From assembly GCA_964250225.1 (NCBI GenBank), contig CAXUEY010000007.1, positions 7,762 through 71,761 on the forward strand: DNA of 64,000 nt, written 5' to 3'. Each line of letters starts with the position of its first letter. The stretch's first letter is position 1. Both the position numbers and the translations under genes were made by a program. The DNA is from Paraktedonobacter sp964250225 (GTDB taxonomy: Bacteria; Chloroflexota; Ktedonobacteria; Ktedonobacterales; Ktedonobacteraceae). A model generated the notes under the pieces. That model was not told the origin of the DNA. It saw only the letters and a program-made list of their open reading frames with translations, and did not search any database. This document shows positions 24,319-31,968 of the stretch, piece after piece.

Positions 24319-25734
24319 CTACAACCCCACGCGTTGAAACGCCGTGTCAATGTACTTTGTATAATACCCCGTATCGGTCAGTGCCTTCAACTCAGCAACG
24401 GAGAGATACTGCGCGACCTCCGGGTCTTTGCTGAGTTCCACAAGAAGCGGAAGCAAATCGGTTTTATCCGCCAGCGCATCAGAGGTTGTTTTTTTTGTCG
24501 ACATAGCGTATGCTTCCTCTTGTACGTGAGCTTTGGCAGAGGCGTCGGATTGGCTCTCTTTTTGCGATCCGTCTTGAGGATACTGCAACCAAACTTTTTT
24601 CGCGTTACGCTGCACCATCTTATACGCCTCCTGCCTGCCCACGCCCTTGTCGATCAGGGCCAGCAGAATGCGCTGCGAGAAGACCAGGCCACCGGTCATG
24701 TTCAGATTGGCCAGCATGCGTTCTTTGCTGACCTCCAGGCCGTCCATGACGTTGGTGAAGATGTGCAGCATATAGTGCAGCAGCGTGCAGCCATCGGGGA
24801 AGATGATACGCTCGGTTGAAGAATGGCTGATATCGCGCTCGTGCCACAGGGCTACATTCTCCATCGCGGTGACGGCGAAGCCACGCAGGACACGCGCCAG
24901 GCCACAGACGCGCTCGCAGAGTTCCGGGTTGCGTTTGTGCGGCATGGCCGATGAGCCTTGCTGACCAGAACCAAACGGCTCAAAGGCCTCGCTCAGTTCA
25001 GTGCGTTGCAGGTGGCGAATCTCCTGCGCCATCTTCTCCAGCGAGGCGCCGAGCAGGGCCAGAGTGGTGATAAAATGCGCGTGGCGGTCACGCTGAATAA
25101 CCTGATTTGAGATGGGCGCCACGCCGAGTCCCAGTTCCGCGCACACATACTCCTCGATCTGTGGGGGGATCGTCGCGTGCGTGCCAACCGCGCCAGAGAT
25201 AGCCCCAACCGCGATCTGCTCCAGCGCCTCCGCCAGACGTTTTTGCTGGCGGCGCAGTTCGTCCACCCACATGGCCAGTTTTAGCCCAAAAGTCATGGGT
25301 TCGGCGTGGATACCGTGGGAACGTCCCGCCATCAGCGTATATTTATGGGCCACAGCTTGTTTCGCCACCGCCGCGATCAGTTCGGAGAGCTTCGCTTGCA
25401 GCAGCGCGCCGGCCTCTTTGATTTGCAAGGCCAACGCGGTGTCCAGCACGTCAGAGGAGGTCAGGCCGAGATGAATGAAGCGACCCTCCGGCCCTAGCTG
25501 CTCCTGGATAGAACGCAGGAAAGAAATAATATCGTGGTGTGTCTCGCGCTCAATCTCTTGCATGCGTTCGGCGTTGTAGTTGGCCGCGCGGATCTTCTCT
25601 ATGGCCTCCTGAGGGATCACACCTGCGCGCGCCCAGCCCTCGCACACTTGCAGCTCGACCTTGAGCCAGGCATCGGTTTTATGGGTGGCCGACCAGATGG
25701 CGGCCATTTCTGGCAGTGAATATCGTTCGATCAT
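24319..25734 (-). CDS. purB: Adenylosuccinate lyase
   Basis: A 471-residue lyase of the fumarase/aspartase superfamily that cleaves adenylosuccinate and SAICAR in purine synthesis. The signature GSSAMPHKRNPELCERV is intact, as are TSSDVLDTALALQ (substrate-binding serines), GRSHGIHAEPMTFG with its catalytic histidine, and SHSSTERI. The protein is about 40 residues longer than usual because of a hydrophilic Gln/Ser/Lys-rich insert in the C-terminal domain (about residues 375-420), between NAKKVWLQ and LLPLLVELSKDPEVA. The insert looks disordered and should not disturb the catalytic core. Confidence 0.95.
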   Translation of the reverse strand: MIERYSLPEMAAIWSATHKTDAWLKVELQVCEGWARAGVIPQEAIEKIRAANYNAERMQEIERETHHDIISFLRSIQEQLGPEGRFIHLGLTSSDVLDTALALQIKEAGALLQAKLSELIAAVAKQAVAHKYTLMAGRSHGIHAEPMTFGLKLAMWVDELRRQQKRLAEALEQIAVGAISGAVGTHATIPPQIEEYVCAELGLGVAPISNQVIQRDRHAHFITTLALLGASLEKMAQEIRHLQRTELSEAFEPFGSGQQGSSAMPHKRNPELCERVCGLARVLRGFAVTAMENVALWHERDISHSSTERIIFPDGCTLLHYMLHIFTNVMDGLEVSKERMLANLNMTGGLVFSQRILLALIDKGVGRQEAYKMVQRNAKKVWLQYPQDGSQKESQSDASAKAHVQEEAYAMSTKKTTSDALADKTDLLPLLVELSKDPEVAQYLSVAELKALTDTGYYTKYIDTAFQRVGL

Positions 25735-25837
25735 GGTCTTTTGATGGTTCCTTGCATATGGTAAACTTCAACCGGTGGAAAAATTTTTCCTGTCCAGTGT
25801 ATCACATTTATCATCTCAGCCATAAAGAGAGCTTTTT

Positions 25838-26680
25838 ATGATCCAGACTGCGAGTTCAACCACAACGCGCTACGCCTTTCGCCAGCATACCGGGCGCATG
25901 GTGAAAACAACCATCATCGCCGCCATTGTGCTGGTTATCTCAAGCATCATTATCGCGCTGGCCATGACCAACGCGCTGCCGCAAGGGCTGGCGACGCTGG
26001 TAGCCCTGGCTTTTGTGCTCGCGGTGATCAGCTTTATCATGCTGGTCCCGCTGCTCCTCTTTCTCTACGGCTATGGCAAGGGCGGACTCTGGCTGAACGA
26101 GCAGGGTGTGCGCGTGCATTTTCCAGGCGAGGTCGAGCAGAGCCTATCCTGGTCTGATGCGCTCTACGCTGTGGACGAGGGTGATGAGTACCTGGAACGC
26201 AGCAAGGGCAAAGAAGGTCTTGGCCACCTGGTCGGCAGGGACTACTATCTGCGCCTGCACCTTGAGGGCGTGACCCCGGAGCAACGCGCGGAGATCAGGG
26301 GCCGCCTGGCAGAGCACGTTGAGGTACGCCAGCCGCGCATGTTTACTTTCACCACCCTCTACAATAGCAAAGTCGAACGCGTGGCGCGTGGACGCCTCTA
26401 TCTCTTTGAGAACGAACTGCTCTGCGCCGAGAACCGCAACCAGCGCAAAGTCTACATCGCGGCCCCCCTGCAAAAGCTCGGTTCAGTGCGTGAACGCGCC
26501 CCTTTTCTGGTCGGCAATCTGGAGTGTGAAGCCTTCACCATTACCTACGACCGCAAGGATTTTATCGTCATGCTGGGCTACGAGACCACATACAATCGCG
26601 GCTTTACCACCAGTTCGCGCTGGGCCGCCACTGGTAGCGCGCGCGAATGGGTCGAGGCCCTGCAACCGGTGGCACGCTAA
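25838..26680 (+). CDS. Hypothetical membrane protein with two N-terminal spans
   Basis: A 280-residue protein. Two hydrophobic spans lie at about 22-44 (TIIAAIVLVISSIIIALAMT) and 52-76 (LVALAFVLAVISFIMLVPLL), with a short loop, so most of the protein (about 80-280) is on one side of the membrane. The soluble part begins GGLWLNEQGVRVHFPGEVEQ and resembles a PH-like strand-rich module by pattern only. No family is recognised. It is divergent from purB and ends 13 bp before an assembly gap. Confidence 0.6.
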   Translation: MIQTASSTTTRYAFRQHTGRMVKTTIIAAIVLVISSIIIALAMTNALPQGLATLVALAFVLAVISFIMLVPLLLFLYGYGKGGLWLNEQGVRVHFPGEVEQSLSWSDALYAVDEGDEYLERSKGKEGLGHLVGRDYYLRLHLEGVTPEQRAEIRGRLAEHVEVRQPRMFTFTTLYNSKVERVARGRLYLFENELLCAENRNQRKVYIAAPLQKLGSVRERAPFLVGNLECEAFTITYDRKDFIVMLGYETTYNRGFTTSSRWAATGSAREWVEALQPVAR

Positions 26681-26693
26681 CTGGGCTGGTGCG

Positions 26694-26793
26694 NNNNNNN
26701 NNNNNNNNNNNNNNNNNNNNNNNNNNNNNNNNNNNNNNNNNNNNNNNNNNNNNNNNNNNNNNNNNNNNNNNNNNNNNNNNNNNNNNNNNNNNN
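26694..26793. other. Assembly gap (100 N)
   Basis: Exactly 100 N, a conventional scaffold-gap length. The true length and content are unknown. The flanks are the end of the membrane-protein gene and, 35 bases beyond, a REP-like repeat, so collapse of repeats could be the cause. Confidence 0.95.
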
Positions 26794-26827
26794 AGAGGCA
26801 TCCAGCCGCATGAGAGCCGCAGAGGTG

Positions 26828-26865
26828 GGCGCCGGAGGCGAGCGCCGGCGCTACACCCAAGGGGA
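26828..26865 (-). repeat. REP-like palindromic repeat, copy 2
   Basis: Differs from copy 1 at only two positions over 38 nt. It faces copy 3 (26926-26963) in inverted orientation with 60 bp between them, making a larger inverted pair directly beside the assembly gap. Confidence 0.75.
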
Positions 26866-26925
26866 TGAGCCGGCAAGCTCCATGTGCCTCCATTATGGAC
26901 AGCATGTCTAGAGCTTGCCTCGGCC

Positions 26926-26963
26926 CCCCTTGCATGTAGCGCCGGCCTTTACGTCCGGCGTCC
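26926..26963 (+). repeat. REP-like palindromic repeat, copy 3
   Basis: Begins CCCCTTGCATGTAGCGCCGG and continues through the loop TTTAC to GTCCGGCGTCC. The loop differs from the CTCGC of the other copies while both stem arms are kept. It lies about 140 bp upstream of the rpmE promoter. Confidence 0.75.
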
Positions 26964-27103
26964 CCTCACACCTGGGGTGGGGACCGCCATCCCTCGCGCT
27001 TCCAGGCTTGCTGGATGAAAACAGTTGCCAGGCATGTTATCATAAGTGTACAAACAAAGCGCTGGCAGCGCGCAAACGAACATGGCCATCTGGCTTACCT
27101 CGC

Positions 27104-27132
27104 TTGACGGCGCGTGTCCAGCCATGTACAAT
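27104..27132 (+). promoter_or_regulatory. Sigma-70-type promoter of rpmE
   Basis: TTGACG (27104-27109), 17-bp spacer, TACAAT (27127-27132). Both hexamers match the consensus at five of six positions. Transcription would start near 27139, giving a leader of about 170 nt before rpmE. Confidence 0.65.
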
Positions 27133-27138
27133 CATGCC

Positions 27139-27309
27139 ACAAGCCTGAAAGTTGGTCCTGGTAGAGATAATGCGAGGGACAACGTGGGCAGAGCATCACT
27201 AGCAAAAGGTTGGTTGCCAGAACCGACCTCCCCGCACAGGGGCAAGACACGAAAGGAGTGACGTTTCTCCTGTCATGGAACACAGGAGATCTAAGCGTCG
27301 CACATACAG
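27139..27309 (+). promoter_or_regulatory. Structured leader of rpmE, candidate L31 autoregulatory element
   Basis: A long untranslated leader. Its 3' part folds into TCTCCTGT (27266-27273), loop CATGGAAC, ACAGGAGA (27282-27289), with GTGACG outside pairing to CGTC(GC)AC. The only AGGAG near the gene is inside this stem and 21 nt from the ATG. Leaders that bind L31 are known in other phyla; this one does not match any that I can recall in detail. Confidence 0.4.
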
Positions 27310-27522
27310 ATGAAACAAGGCATTCATCCCAATTACGTTGAAACCACAGTCAGTTGCGCCTGTGGCAACACCTTTAAAACACTCAGCATCAAGCCCATCT
27401 TGAAAACTGACGTTTGCTCGAAATGCCACCCCTACTTCACCGGCACACAGCGTATGCTGGATACGGCAGGGCGCGTGGAGCGTTTCCGCAGACGCTTTAA
27501 CATCCAGGAAGAAGCCCAATAA
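27310..27522 (+). CDS. rpmE: 50S ribosomal protein L31 (zinc-binding form)
   Basis: A 70-residue L31 of the zinc-containing type: MKQGIHPNYVETTVSCACGN with C16 and C18, then DVCSKCHPYFTG with C36 and C39, and the basic C-terminal RVERFRRRFN. L31 bridges the large and small subunits at the central protuberance. Because all four cysteines are present it is the C+ form, not the zinc-independent paralogue induced in starvation. It is a single-gene transcript: a good promoter 170 nt upstream and a perfect terminator just after the stop. No ribosome binding site lies at the usual distance. Confidence 0.95.
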   Translation: MKQGIHPNYVETTVSCACGNTFKTLSIKPILKTDVCSKCHPYFTGTQRMLDTAGRVERFRRRFNIQEEAQ

Positions 27523-27533
27523 AACCATGAGAC

Positions 27534-27576
27534 AACGGGGATAAAGGATACACGTATGGCATCCTTTATCCCCGTT
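27534..27576 (+). terminator. Terminator of rpmE
   Basis: A perfect 16-bp inverted repeat (27534-27549 and 27561-27576; arm AACGGGGATAAAGGAT) with an 11-nt loop, followed by TATATGAT. It begins 11 nt after the rpmE stop codon. Confidence 0.85.
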
Positions 27577-27613
27577 TATATGATAGAATACACGCTATAA
27601 GGGGGGAAACCCG

Positions 27614-29053
27614 TTGGAAGGATCTCAGAGAACTATCCTTTTTCTGATCGCTGACACCGGGGCAGGCCATAGAAGTGCAGCGAATGCTCTCCGCAACGCG
27701 ATCACTATTTTGGCTGAAGAAGCACAACAACAATGGCAGGCGAACGCGACCGATACGCCTGCACCGCCAACCTATCGCATCGAGATCGTCGATGTGTTTG
27801 AGGAATATAGCCGCTTCCCCTTGCGTGAGGCGGTCAAGCTCTACGGGCCAGCTATCCGCTATAACCCCAGTCTCTATGGACGTGTCTTCCACCAGACTAA
27901 TCGCGTGCATTCGGTGAATGCTGTGAAGATCGTCGCCGGACCACTGGTGCGCAAAGGCCTGCTGCGCCTGATTACCAGCGTGCAGCCAGACGTGATTGTG
28001 TCGATCCATCCCATGCTCAACCACGTAACAATTGAGGCCATTCGGACGCTGGGGCTAAAAATTCCCTTCGTGACCGTCGTGACCGATCTGATTAGCGTGC
28101 ATCATGCCTGGTACGCACCGGGCGTAGATGCCTGTATCGTGCCAACGGAGCAGGCACGCCAGCTATATTTAGAGCGCGGCCTGGATGCCAGGCGCATCCA
28201 TGTATTAGGTATGCCCATCGATCCCAAATTTACTCTGCCAATGCCAAGCAAAGCGGATTTGCAGCGGCGCTTTGAACTGGACCCCCGCTTGCGCACGGTC
28301 CTGTTAGTTGGCGGGGGCGACGGAGCCGGGGGTCTGCGCGAAGCAGTCTGTGCCATCGCGCAGACGCGCCTGCCGGTACAGGTGATGGTGATTACAGGCC
28401 GCAATAAACGTTTATTTGTGCAATTGCAACATTTGCGCGCCTATTTACCGGTGCCGGTCAAGGTTTTTGGCTTTGTGAATAACATGCCGGAAATGATGCA
28501 TGCTGCAGACGTGCTGGTGACAAAGGCCGGTCCGGGGACCATTTGCGAGGCGCTGGCCTGCAATCTGCCTCTGATCCTGAGCAGTTTTGTGCCGGGACAG
28601 GAAGAGGGCAATGTCACCTTTGTCACGAAAAATGGCGTTGGGGCGCTGGCGCCCGATCCCGCCAGTATGGTCAGCGTGCTGCGCCAGTTACTCGCGCCAG
28701 GCTCCGATCTGTTGAGCAAGCAACTGGCTAATGCACAACGCATCAGCCGTCCACGCGCTTCCTTTGATATCGTAAATCATATCCTGAGCTATCTGCCCGC
28801 CCCGGGCGAGCCGGGGATCTGGCAGGGAGCGGTTCTACCACGTAGCCCGCGTTTGCATGGTCTCCATCATATACCGACGAGTACGCAGGTAAGCGGGACA
28901 TCGCTACCCCAGAGCGCCAGCCATAGCCATAGGCGTGCAGCCTTCACACGGCACACCACACGCACCACCGGTTCGCTGGATAGGCGCTCCGGCATCAGGC
29001 CACACCTGTCGCTCCTCAAACGCGTGCGTTTCACCAATCGAATCCAGGATTAG
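27614..29053 (+). CDS. MGDG-synthase-like GT28 glycosyltransferase
   Basis: A 479-residue protein starting at TTG, supported by AGGGGGG 8 nt upstream. The N-terminal half has the MGDG synthase-type domain: ILFLIADTGAGHRSAANALR (glycine-rich loop with GHRS) and VVTDLISVHHAWYAPGVDAC. The C-terminal half is a GT28 nucleotide-sugar site: VLLVGGGDGAGGLREAVCAI and VTKAGPGTICEALACNLPLI, where G-P-G-T-x-x-E-A binds the donor. It should transfer a sugar to diacylglycerol or a related lipid at the inner membrane face. The last about 80 residues are basic, Ser/His/Arg-rich and probably disordered. Confidence 0.87.
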   Translation: MEGSQRTILFLIADTGAGHRSAANALRNAITILAEEAQQQWQANATDTPAPPTYRIEIVDVFEEYSRFPLREAVKLYGPAIRYNPSLYGRVFHQTNRVHSVNAVKIVAGPLVRKGLLRLITSVQPDVIVSIHPMLNHVTIEAIRTLGLKIPFVTVVTDLISVHHAWYAPGVDACIVPTEQARQLYLERGLDARRIHVLGMPIDPKFTLPMPSKADLQRRFELDPRLRTVLLVGGGDGAGGLREAVCAIAQTRLPVQVMVITGRNKRLFVQLQHLRAYLPVPVKVFGFVNNMPEMMHAADVLVTKAGPGTICEALACNLPLILSSFVPGQEEGNVTFVTKNGVGALAPDPASMVSVLRQLLAPGSDLLSKQLANAQRISRPRASFDIVNHILSYLPAPGEPGIWQGAVLPRSPRLHGLHHIPTSTQVSGTSLPQSASHSHRRAAFTRHTTRTTGSLDRRSGIRPHLSLLKRVRFTNRIQD

Positions 29054-29231
29054 ACACGGGCAGCGCGGCCACGAGAGGAATACAAGCATTATCTAGCGCG
29101 ATAGGCAAGGGCGCGCTCCAGGGGCACCCGTACTATGGACGGGGCATTAGAGCAATGGAAGTATTCGTTATGAAAATGAACGATGCAGATATCGCCGCAT
29201 TAAGCGAACGAATGGTCATTTTAGCGTCAGC

Positions 29232-29265
29232 CGTCCGTAGTACGGGCGGCCCTCGCGCCCGCCCT
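29232..29265 (+). repeat. REP-like repeat, strongly diverged copy
   Basis: Shares the core GGCCCTCGCG with the plus-oriented copies 3 and 4 region and again forms a hairpin, GGGCGG with CCGCCC around the CTCGC loop. The flanking CCCCTTGCATGTAG part is only weakly kept. Membership is uncertain. Confidence 0.35.
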
Positions 29266-29377
29266 GTTCGCACCAACCCTGCTCACATCCGCCCTGACAC
29301 CACCATCGTTTGAAGAGGCTGGTATGCTCATAAGAGAAGGTGCGAAGAGAACGATACAAAATAAAAGGAAGGTCGTT

Positions 29378-30397
29378 ATGGCGAAATTTTATTATGGTGG
29401 TCAGGCAATGGTCGAAGGGGTGATGATGCGGGGCAAGCAATCGGCATCGGTAGCGATACGCAAGCCTGCGGGCGATGTGTATCTCTATGAAGAGGCCCTG
29501 AGTCCTCAGCTCTATCAAAATCCCCTGTTTCGCTTGCCTTTCTTGCGCGGAATGCTGCTACTCTGGGAAATGCTGGTCCTGGGCACGCGTCTGATGGCGC
29601 TTTCCGCGAATATCGCGAGCGGGGCCGTTGATCCCTCTGTACACACGCGATCTGCTGCGTCCGAGCAACCTGCGAGCGACGAGCCGTCTCCCGTGACTGC
29701 TGCCCAGACGAACGAAGAGAAGCCCATCGTGCTGGGAGGCATCCTGCTCGGTCTGACGCTGCTACTTTCGCTGGGCGTTGCAGTGGTATTTTTTTTCATT
29801 GGCCCACTCTTTCTCACGAGCCTGCTGCGCGGACAAATTGGCGAGGGCTGGCTCAATCTCCTGGTGGAGGGGGTGATTCGTCTGGCGCTACTCGTCGGGT
29901 ACCTCTACCTGATCGGCTTTTTGCCCGATATCCAGCGCGTCTTTGGCTACCACGGAGCTGAACACAAGGCCATCAACGCGATGGAGAGCGGGCAGCCGCT
30001 GGATGTCGCGCATGTACGCCAGGCCACGCGGGTCCACACACGTTGTGGCACCGGCTTCCTGCTGCTGGTCATGGTCGTCTCGATCTTCGTCTTCGCCCTG
30101 GTTGGTTCGCCCAGTCTGCCACTGAAGATTCTCTCGCGCATTGTGCTGATCCCGGTCGTGGCGGGCATCGCCTACGAGCTGATGCGCCTGGGAGCTGCCA
30201 ACTACCGTTTTCGGGTGGTGCGCTGGCTGCTCGCCCCCGGCCTGGCCTTGCAGGGCCTGACCACCCGCGAGCCAGATGATTCGATGATCGAGTGCGCGAT
30301 AACCGCGCTCAAACGCGTGATGCAACGCGATGCAGTTGCCAACGGCGAGTTCGCGAGCACACCTGAAGCGTTGCCGCCGCTTGTCTTCGTGAAATAA
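29378..30397 (+). CDS. DUF1385 (YqhQ-like) membrane protein
   Basis: A 339-residue protein of the DUF1385 family. The hallmark opening YYGGQAMVEGVMMRGKQSAS is present, as is the central FGYHGAEHKAINAMESGQPL and the block HTRCGTGFLLLVMVVS, where conserved His, Glu and Cys residues suggest a metal or catalytic site next to the membrane. Four or five spans are visible, for example IVLGGILLGLTLLLSLGVAV and LGVAVVFFFIGPLFLTSLL. The family's molecular role is not established. GGAAGG just upstream fixes the start at 29378 rather than 29324. Confidence 0.88.
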   Translation: MAKFYYGGQAMVEGVMMRGKQSASVAIRKPAGDVYLYEEALSPQLYQNPLFRLPFLRGMLLLWEMLVLGTRLMALSANIASGAVDPSVHTRSAASEQPASDEPSPVTAAQTNEEKPIVLGGILLGLTLLLSLGVAVVFFFIGPLFLTSLLRGQIGEGWLNLLVEGVIRLALLVGYLYLIGFLPDIQRVFGYHGAEHKAINAMESGQPLDVAHVRQATRVHTRCGTGFLLLVMVVSIFVFALVGSPSLPLKILSRIVLIPVVAGIAYELMRLGAANYRFRVVRWLLAPGLALQGLTTREPDDSMIECAITALKRVMQRDAVANGEFASTPEALPPLVFVK

Positions 30398-30522
30398 ATA
30401 TACAGGAGACTATCTTCGGAAACACGTCCCGCCTGGTATATAATGGAAAAGAACAATGCTGGGATGCTATGTGAGGAGACACGTTTCCCTCACCATTAAA
30501 GCAAAAGAAGGATTATGCTGGT

Positions 30523-31188
30523 ATGTCATCTGAGGCAGATATTCCCCCAACATCAGCGGATGCACCCGCTACTATAACAGAGTTGAAGCGCCAGGAGGCG
30601 CAGTTTTCACCCGTGCGCTGGTTTCTCACCGGCCTGGTGCGCGTGAGTTATCGCCGCTGGACGCGCATCGCCGCCCACCTGTTCCCGGAAGATTCGCCGG
30701 CTGAGCGCGTGGCGCAAAAACTGCATCTGCCGCTACCCGACCAGTTGAACATGAGTTGGGTCACCGAGCACCTGGCGGTAGGCGGGCGCGTGCATCCGGC
30801 GGACATTCCAGCCCTCGCGCGGGTAGGGGTCACGCATGTAATCGATACGCGCTCGGAATACTGTGATGATGCCGAGGCGCTGGCCAGAGAACAGATCCAA
30901 CTGCTCTACCTGCCCACCAGAGATACGTTTCCACTGAGTGTTGAGCAGCTCAAAGACGGCGCAAAGTGGGCTTACGAGCATATGCAACAGGGTGGGCGCG
31001 TGCTGATCCACTGCGAACACGGCGTAGGCCGTAGCGTGCTACTCACCTGCGCCGTGCTGGTCTACGCGGGTTTGAGTTCACATGAAGCCCTACAACTGAC
31101 CCAGCAGAAACGCTGGCAGGCCGGCCCCAATAGCCGCCAGATCCAGCGTCTGCGCGAGTTCGAGGCGGCTATGTTAGCGCGAGCCTAA
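30523..31188 (+). CDS. Dual-specificity-type protein phosphatase
   Basis: A 221-residue cysteine phosphatase. The P-loop is HCEHGVGRS (C164 nucleophile, R170), and the likely general acid is D134 in PTRDTFPLS. The region from about 75 (LNMSWVTEHLAVGGRVHPAD) is the standard dual-specificity phosphatase start. The first about 60 residues are a basic amphipathic extension. Substrates could be phosphoproteins or phosphoinositide-like lipids. A TATAAT at 30439-30444 lies 79 bp upstream. Its last codons overlap the last codons of the convergent ogt gene by 4 bp. Confidence 0.87.
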   Translation: MSSEADIPPTSADAPATITELKRQEAQFSPVRWFLTGLVRVSYRRWTRIAAHLFPEDSPAERVAQKLHLPLPDQLNMSWVTEHLAVGGRVHPADIPALARVGVTHVIDTRSEYCDDAEALAREQIQLLYLPTRDTFPLSVEQLKDGAKWAYEHMQQGGRVLIHCEHGVGRSVLLTCAVLVYAGLSSHEALQLTQQKRWQAGPNSRQIQRLREFEAAMLARA

Positions 31189-31685
31189 CGACTGCCCTCA
31201 TGCTGCAGCAACCATTGTTTGCGCTCCAGCCCACCAGCGTAACCCGTCAGCGAGGCATTCGCTCCAATCACGCGATGGCAGGGCAGCACGATGCCGACGG
31301 GATTGAGGGCATTGGTGGCCCCCACAGCACGGTAGGCCGTGGGTTTGCCGAGTTGCACTGCCAGCTCTCCATAGGTGCGCGTCTCCCCAACGGGAATAGT
31401 CCGCAGCGCCGCCCAGACCTGCTGCTGAAACACCGTGCCGCCTGTGCTGACGGGAATAGCGTCCAGGCTGTGATACTCGCCCGCGAAGTAGCGACGAACC
31501 AGCTCACTATAGCCACAGGGATTCTCAGTTCTGGTTAGATGAACCGGTCCATAACGCCGCTCCAGCAGTGTCATCATACGCGACTCATAATCGGCGAAAT
31601 CGAGCGAGCAGAGCTGCTCACCGTCCACCACAAGCAGAATATCCCCGATAGGTGAGGCAACGCTATCTGTCAAAAGTTCTTTCAT
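31185..31685 (-). CDS. ogt: Methylated-DNA-[protein]-cysteine S-methyltransferase
   Basis: A 166-residue O6-alkylguanine-DNA alkyltransferase that transfers the alkyl group to its own cysteine, C136 in LPCHRVIGA. The DNA-binding part is intact: FQQQVWAALRTIPVGETRTY, then GELAVQLGKPTAYRAVGATN with the arginine finger, and YAGGLERKQWLLQHE at the end. It is divergently transcribed from the Ada-AlkA fusion gene, matching the AdaA-AlkA plus AdaB/Ogt arrangement known in several actinobacteria. A REP-like repeat (31733-31770) lies between the two genes. Confidence 0.93.
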   Translation of the reverse strand: MKELLTDSVASPIGDILLVVDGEQLCSLDFADYESRMMTLLERRYGPVHLTRTENPCGYSELVRRYFAGEYHSLDAIPVSTGGTVFQQQVWAALRTIPVGETRTYGELAVQLGKPTAYRAVGATNALNPVGIVLPCHRVIGANASLTGYAGGLERKQWLLQHEGSR

Positions 31686-31732
31686 CTTTTTTTCCTTTGC
31701 ATATCAAATCCGTTAAGAGAGTATCGTCGCTT

Positions 31733-31770
31733 CCCCTTGCATGTAGCGCCGGCCCTCGCGTCCGGCGTCC
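31733..31770 (+). repeat. REP-like palindromic repeat, copy 4
   Basis: CCCCTTGCATGTAGCGCCGG followed by CCCTCGCGTCCGGCGTCC. It is followed within 20 nt by GCACGCAAGGGGCTACAT, an inverted partial copy of its own left part, so the whole forms a longer composite palindrome. It sits between ogt and the Ada-AlkA gene. Confidence 0.75.
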
Positions 31771-31892
31771 GTGGACGGCGCACGCAAGGGGCTACATACA
31801 AGGGATCAACACGACTTCAACAGATTTGATATTCTATACAGACAACTGTTCGATCCCTATCATACACCCGGACACGATGCATGTCTGGCGGG

Positions 31893-31928
31893 TTTCGGAC
31901 TTGAACATGTGTATAGTCATGTCCGAAA
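31893..31928. promoter_or_regulatory. Candidate Ada-type operator in front of the Ada-AlkA gene
   Basis: Inverted repeat TTTCGGAC (31893-31900) and GTCCGAAA (31921-31928) around a 20-bp spacer that contains TATAGT (31912-31917), a possible -10. It ends 40 bp before the ATG. Position and symmetry suggest control of the gene by its own AraC-type domain; binding is not shown. Confidence 0.4.
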
Positions 31929-31968
31929 TCCGCTAGTATTTGCCTGCTCCTTCGTGTATCATGCTGCT

